Source: Salinicoccus sesuvii (GTDB lineage Bacteria > Bacillota > Bacilli > Staphylococcales > Salinicoccaceae). Taken from it: 64,000 nt of DNA. The DNA lies in contig NZ_JBHRWV010000008.1 in NCBI RefSeq assembly GCF_042648145.1, positions 1-64,000 of the forward strand, read 5' to 3'. The notes below the pieces were generated by a model. That model was not told where the DNA came from. It saw only the letters and a list, made by a program, of their open reading frames with translations, and did not search any database. The position numbers were made by a program, and so were the translations under genes. This document shows positions 61,687 to 64,000 of the stretch, piece by piece (the first letter of the stretch is position 1; every line of letters starts with the position of its first letter).

Positions 61687-62535
61687 CTAAAATAGTTTTA
61701 GCTGTTTGGGTGAAAGCCCATCATAACGAATCCCCATCAACGTCATGAAATCTTGAGCATTACCTGCGGCATGGCCACCTGAATTATTGTTGAAGACGAT
61801 ATAGACATCTTTGGTCTTATGCTTTAGAATTTCAACCTGTTTCTTGAGCCATTCCAGTTCTTCTTTGTTATAATCGTATAGATATCTGACGTTGCGCCAT
61901 TCCTCACTCGTCCGATCCTTCTGCGTCCATCCATGTACATTACGACCATGGAGTCGGATGAAGGCCGTACGATTTGTCACACGGTTGACGAAAGGAATGC
62001 TGCCGATGCCGGCCTGCGGTTCATCACAGATGCTATGGATGACATCATTGCTGTCTAGAAATGATAATGTCTCCTCCCGGTACTGCTCTTGGAACCACGT
62101 TTGGTTTCTGAACTCGACAGCCACTTTATAAGGTTTGAGTTGCTCTATTGCGTATTTTACGTAGCGGATATTTTTATGGCTGCAGTCAAACCACGGTGGA
62201 AATTGAAGTAGAACAAACCCAAGTTTCCCTGCCTTATCCATCGGTCGCAACATATCTCTGTATGCGCTGAAGACATCTTTAATGGAGTCGTAGTGGTCAC
62301 GGTAGTCACTGTGTCCAGTCATATACTGATGGGCTTTGACAACAAATTTAAATTTGTCCGGCGTTTCACTACACCATTTTTCGATTGTTGACGTTTGTTG
62401 GATGGCGTAATAAGTTGAATCCAATTCAACAATAGGGAAATAGCTGGCGTATGTATTCAGTTTGTCTTTTTTATTTGAGAGGTCTGTATAGAGATCATGA
62501 TGGTCTCCCCAACCTGTCAATCCAATATAGATCAT
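61687..62535 (-). CDS. DUF72 domain protein (YunF/YecE type)
   Basis: 282 aa TIM-barrel-like protein of DUF72. Typical features: IGLTGWGDH at the N-terminus, YFPIVELDSTYYAI (about 34-47), FKFVVKAHQYMTGH, VLLQFPPWF (about 107), VEFRNQTWF and a late VYIVFNNNSGGHAAGNA (about 243-259). Function is unknown. ATG 62535 with AAGGTGA is preferred to 62544. First of the minus-strand group that includes the TSUP permease and YunD. Confidence 0.88.
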   Translation of the reverse strand: MIYIGLTGWGDHHDLYTDLSNKKDKLNTYASYFPIVELDSTYYAIQQTSTIEKWCSETPDKFKFVVKAHQYMTGHSDYRDHYDSIKDVFSAYRDMLRPMDKAGKLGFVLLQFPPWFDCSHKNIRYVKYAIEQLKPYKVAVEFRNQTWFQEQYREETLSFLDSNDVIHSICDEPQAGIGSIPFVNRVTNRTAFIRLHGRNVHGWTQKDRTSEEWRNVRYLYDYNKEELEWLKKQVEILKHKTKDVYIVFNNNSGGHAAGNAQDFMTLMGIRYDGLSPKQLKLF

Positions 62536-62586
62536 AGAAATCACCTTGCTTTATTGTAACACAACTTTTAAGGAGCACACTTCAAT

Positions 62587-63291
62587 ATGAGTATAATCGA
62601 ATTTGAAAATGTTAGTCATCGGAATATCCTCCATAATATCAGTGGCCAATTCAATAAAGCCAGAATTACGACTTTTGTTGGTCCAAGCGGTGCAGGTAAG
62701 ACGACGTGCTTGAAGCACATTAACGGTCTTTTATCACCGGATTCAGGAAACATATTCTTTGATGGCGAGAACATTCAGAACATGGATATGATTGAACTGA
62801 GAAAACGTGTCGGTATGGCTTTCCAAAGTGCGCCGATGATTGGTGGGACGGTATACGACAATTTGAATTTACCGAAAGCCATCTTTGATGAGAGACTGAC
62901 GCCGGATCGTGCTGTAGAACTGCTTGGACACGTCGACCTCGGGGGTATTCCACTCGATCAGAACATCAAATCGCTCTCCGGTGGAGAAAAGAGTCGTGTG
63001 TCCCTCGCCCGGACACTCGTCAATCGTCCGGAAGTGCTGCTGCTTGATGAAATCACATCAAGTCTTGACTACCGCATGGTCAAAGAAGTGGAACGACTCG
63101 TAGTCAGACTACAGCGTGAATTTAACGTCACAGTCATCTGGATTACCCACGATCTTGATCAGGCGCGCCGTGTCAGCGACGACATGTGGTTCCTTGCAGA
63201 CGGTAGGCTCGTTGAATATGGGGATGCTACGTTCATCGATGATTCGAATAACCCGATCATCAGAAAATTTCTAGAGGGGGAAGCACTTTGA
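62587..63291 (+). CDS. fetA: ABC transporter ATP-binding protein, FetA (YbbL) type
   Basis: 234 aa ATPase. Walker A GPSGAGKTT (about 32-40), Q-loop in AFQSAP, signature LSGGEKSRVSLAR (about 137-149), Walker B LLLDEITSSLD (about 156-166), switch His in ITHDLDQ. The partner downstream is a UPF0014/FetB membrane protein, and this pair exports iron and resists peroxide in E. coli. AAGGAG lies 11 bases before the ATG, slightly far. Confidence 0.9.
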   Translation: MSIIEFENVSHRNILHNISGQFNKARITTFVGPSGAGKTTCLKHINGLLSPDSGNIFFDGENIQNMDMIELRKRVGMAFQSAPMIGGTVYDNLNLPKAIFDERLTPDRAVELLGHVDLGGIPLDQNIKSLSGGEKSRVSLARTLVNRPEVLLLDEITSSLDYRMVKEVERLVVRLQREFNVTVIWITHDLDQARRVSDDMWFLADGRLVEYGDATFIDDSNNPIIRKFLEGEAL

Positions 63292-64000
63292 CATATACAC
63301 AACTCGCCTTATCGCTCATCTTCATAGCCATTCCCCTCGGACTCGCTCTCGTGCTCAAGCTCGGCCTTGAGAAAGATATCATCATTGCGACCATCCGATC
63401 AATCGTACAGCTACTAATCATCGGCTATATCCTTACATTCGTCTTTGAGAGCGACACCCCGCTCTTTATACTGCTTATGATCCTACTCATGATCGCCGCA
63501 GCAACACAGAACATTATCAAGAAAGGAGATGGCATCCCGGGTATCACCTGGATGATCGTCTTTACACTTGTTGTTGTAGAGGTTTCTACAATGGGTATTA
63601 TGCTCGGATTCGGCATTATTCCGTTTGCACCAGAAGAAGTCATTCCTATCAGTGGAATGGTCATTGGGAACTGCATGGTCCTCTCGCTTCTTTTCTTAAA
63701 TAAATTTAAAGATGAAGTCGACCGCAGTGATGAGACTATAGAACTGATATTGTCCATGGGCGGCCAGCCGAAAGTCGCCATCGACAAAAGTCTGAAATCC
63801 GCCATACAGACGAGTATGATACCGACAATTGAAGCACAGAAGACCATGGGGCTGGTTCAACTTCCGGGCATGATGAGTGGACTAATTATTGGAGGTGCCG
63901 ATCCAATGGAAGCTGTAATGTATCAGCTTTTGATTCTATTCCTCATATTGACCACAGCAGCCATGTCCTCAGTTATGGTTGGGTATCTAGCTTATCCGAA
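63288..64000 (+). CDS. fetB: ABC transporter permease FetB (YbbM, UPF0014), partial at right edge
   Basis: Runs off the window; 237 codons are visible. Start TTG 63288 shares bases with the fetA stop, with GAGGGGG 7 bases upstream. About six membrane helices are seen. UPF0014 landmarks: ATIRSIVQLLIIGYIL (about 31-46), a cytoplasmic stretch rich in charged residues (NKFKDEVDRSDETIELILSMG, split at about 138), and the QLPGMMSGLIIGGADPMEAVMYQ segment. With FetA it forms the probable metal exporter. Confidence 0.9.
   Translation, partial: MTYTQLALSLIFIAIPLGLALVLKLGLEKDIIIATIRSIVQLLIIGYILTFVFESDTPLFILLMILLMIAAATQNIIKKGDGIPGITWMIVFTLVVVEVSTMGIMLGFGIIPFAPEEVIPISGMVIGNCMVLSLLFLNKFKDEVDRSDETIELILSMGGQPKVAIDKSLKSAIQTSMIPTIEAQKTMGLVQLPGMMSGLIIGGADPMEAVMYQLLILFLILTTAAMSSVMVGYLAYP

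Overview
The window is chromosomal DNA of a low-to-moderate GC Gram-positive coccus of the Staphylococcaceae, most like Salinicoccus or a relative. The basis is gene content and order: addB-addA next to spsB and pgi, an mnhABCDEFG antiporter operon, a coenzyme A-disulfide reductase, and the ndh/iscA/nfu/yuzD/lipA/yutD/yunD-E-F block familiar from Bacillales. An ectoine-type uptake operon, an Mnh antiporter and an NhaC-family carrier suit a salt-adapted organism. The genus is an inference; no rRNA or tRNA gene is visible.

Layout. 1-3.4 kb: ehuBCDA compatible-solute importer (minus), with a hairpin after the binding-protein gene. 3.5-6.3 kb: clpB with a CtsR operator, divergent from uppP. 7.2-10.7 kb: sufT (minus), then a HAD phosphatase-degV-CoA disulfide reductase operon (plus). 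10.8-14.8 kb: a membrane-anchored amylase-like protein that has lost its catalytic residues, a yisL-type gene, a fumarylacetoacetase-fold enzyme and a DUF418-like membrane protein. 14.8-24.4 kb: addBA, spsB, a TVP38-type membrane protein and pgi (all minus).

24.4-29.4 kb: a tryptophan operon trpDCFBA without trpE or trpG, preceded by two tandem tryptophan T-boxes. 29.4-34.8 kb: a MalY-type C-S lyase, a TetR regulator and a divergent RND exporter. 34.8-38.9 kb: gluD, rocD and rocA, an arginine/ornithine/proline-to-2-oxoglutarate route. 39.2-40.7 kb: an S1-domain protein, a small membrane protein and ppiB. 40.9-46.7 kb: the seven-gene mnh operon (plus).

46.7-57.5 kb: aminopeptidase and thioesterase, then a redox/iron-sulfur block: yuiB-ndh, an IscA-type carrier, yuzB, a second NDH-2-like flavoprotein (yutJ), nfu, yuzD, later lipA. 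Between them lie bioY with a BirA operator, a hydroxyacid dehydrogenase, a NagD-like phosphatase, a HEPN (yutE) protein, a DUF3055 gene and a yutD gene split by a frameshift in an A7 run. 57.5-64 kb: an NhaC-family carrier under a lysine riboswitch (probable lysine transporter), yunD, a TSUP permease, a DUF72 gene, and fetA-fetB running off the right edge.

No insertion sequence, prophage, CRISPR array or defence island was seen. The main interest is regulatory (tandem T-boxes, lysine riboswitch, CtsR and BirA operators, an attenuator-like hairpin in ehu), plus the degenerate amylase and the broken yutD. Several genes use TTG or GTG starts, chosen here because of well-placed ribosome binding sites.
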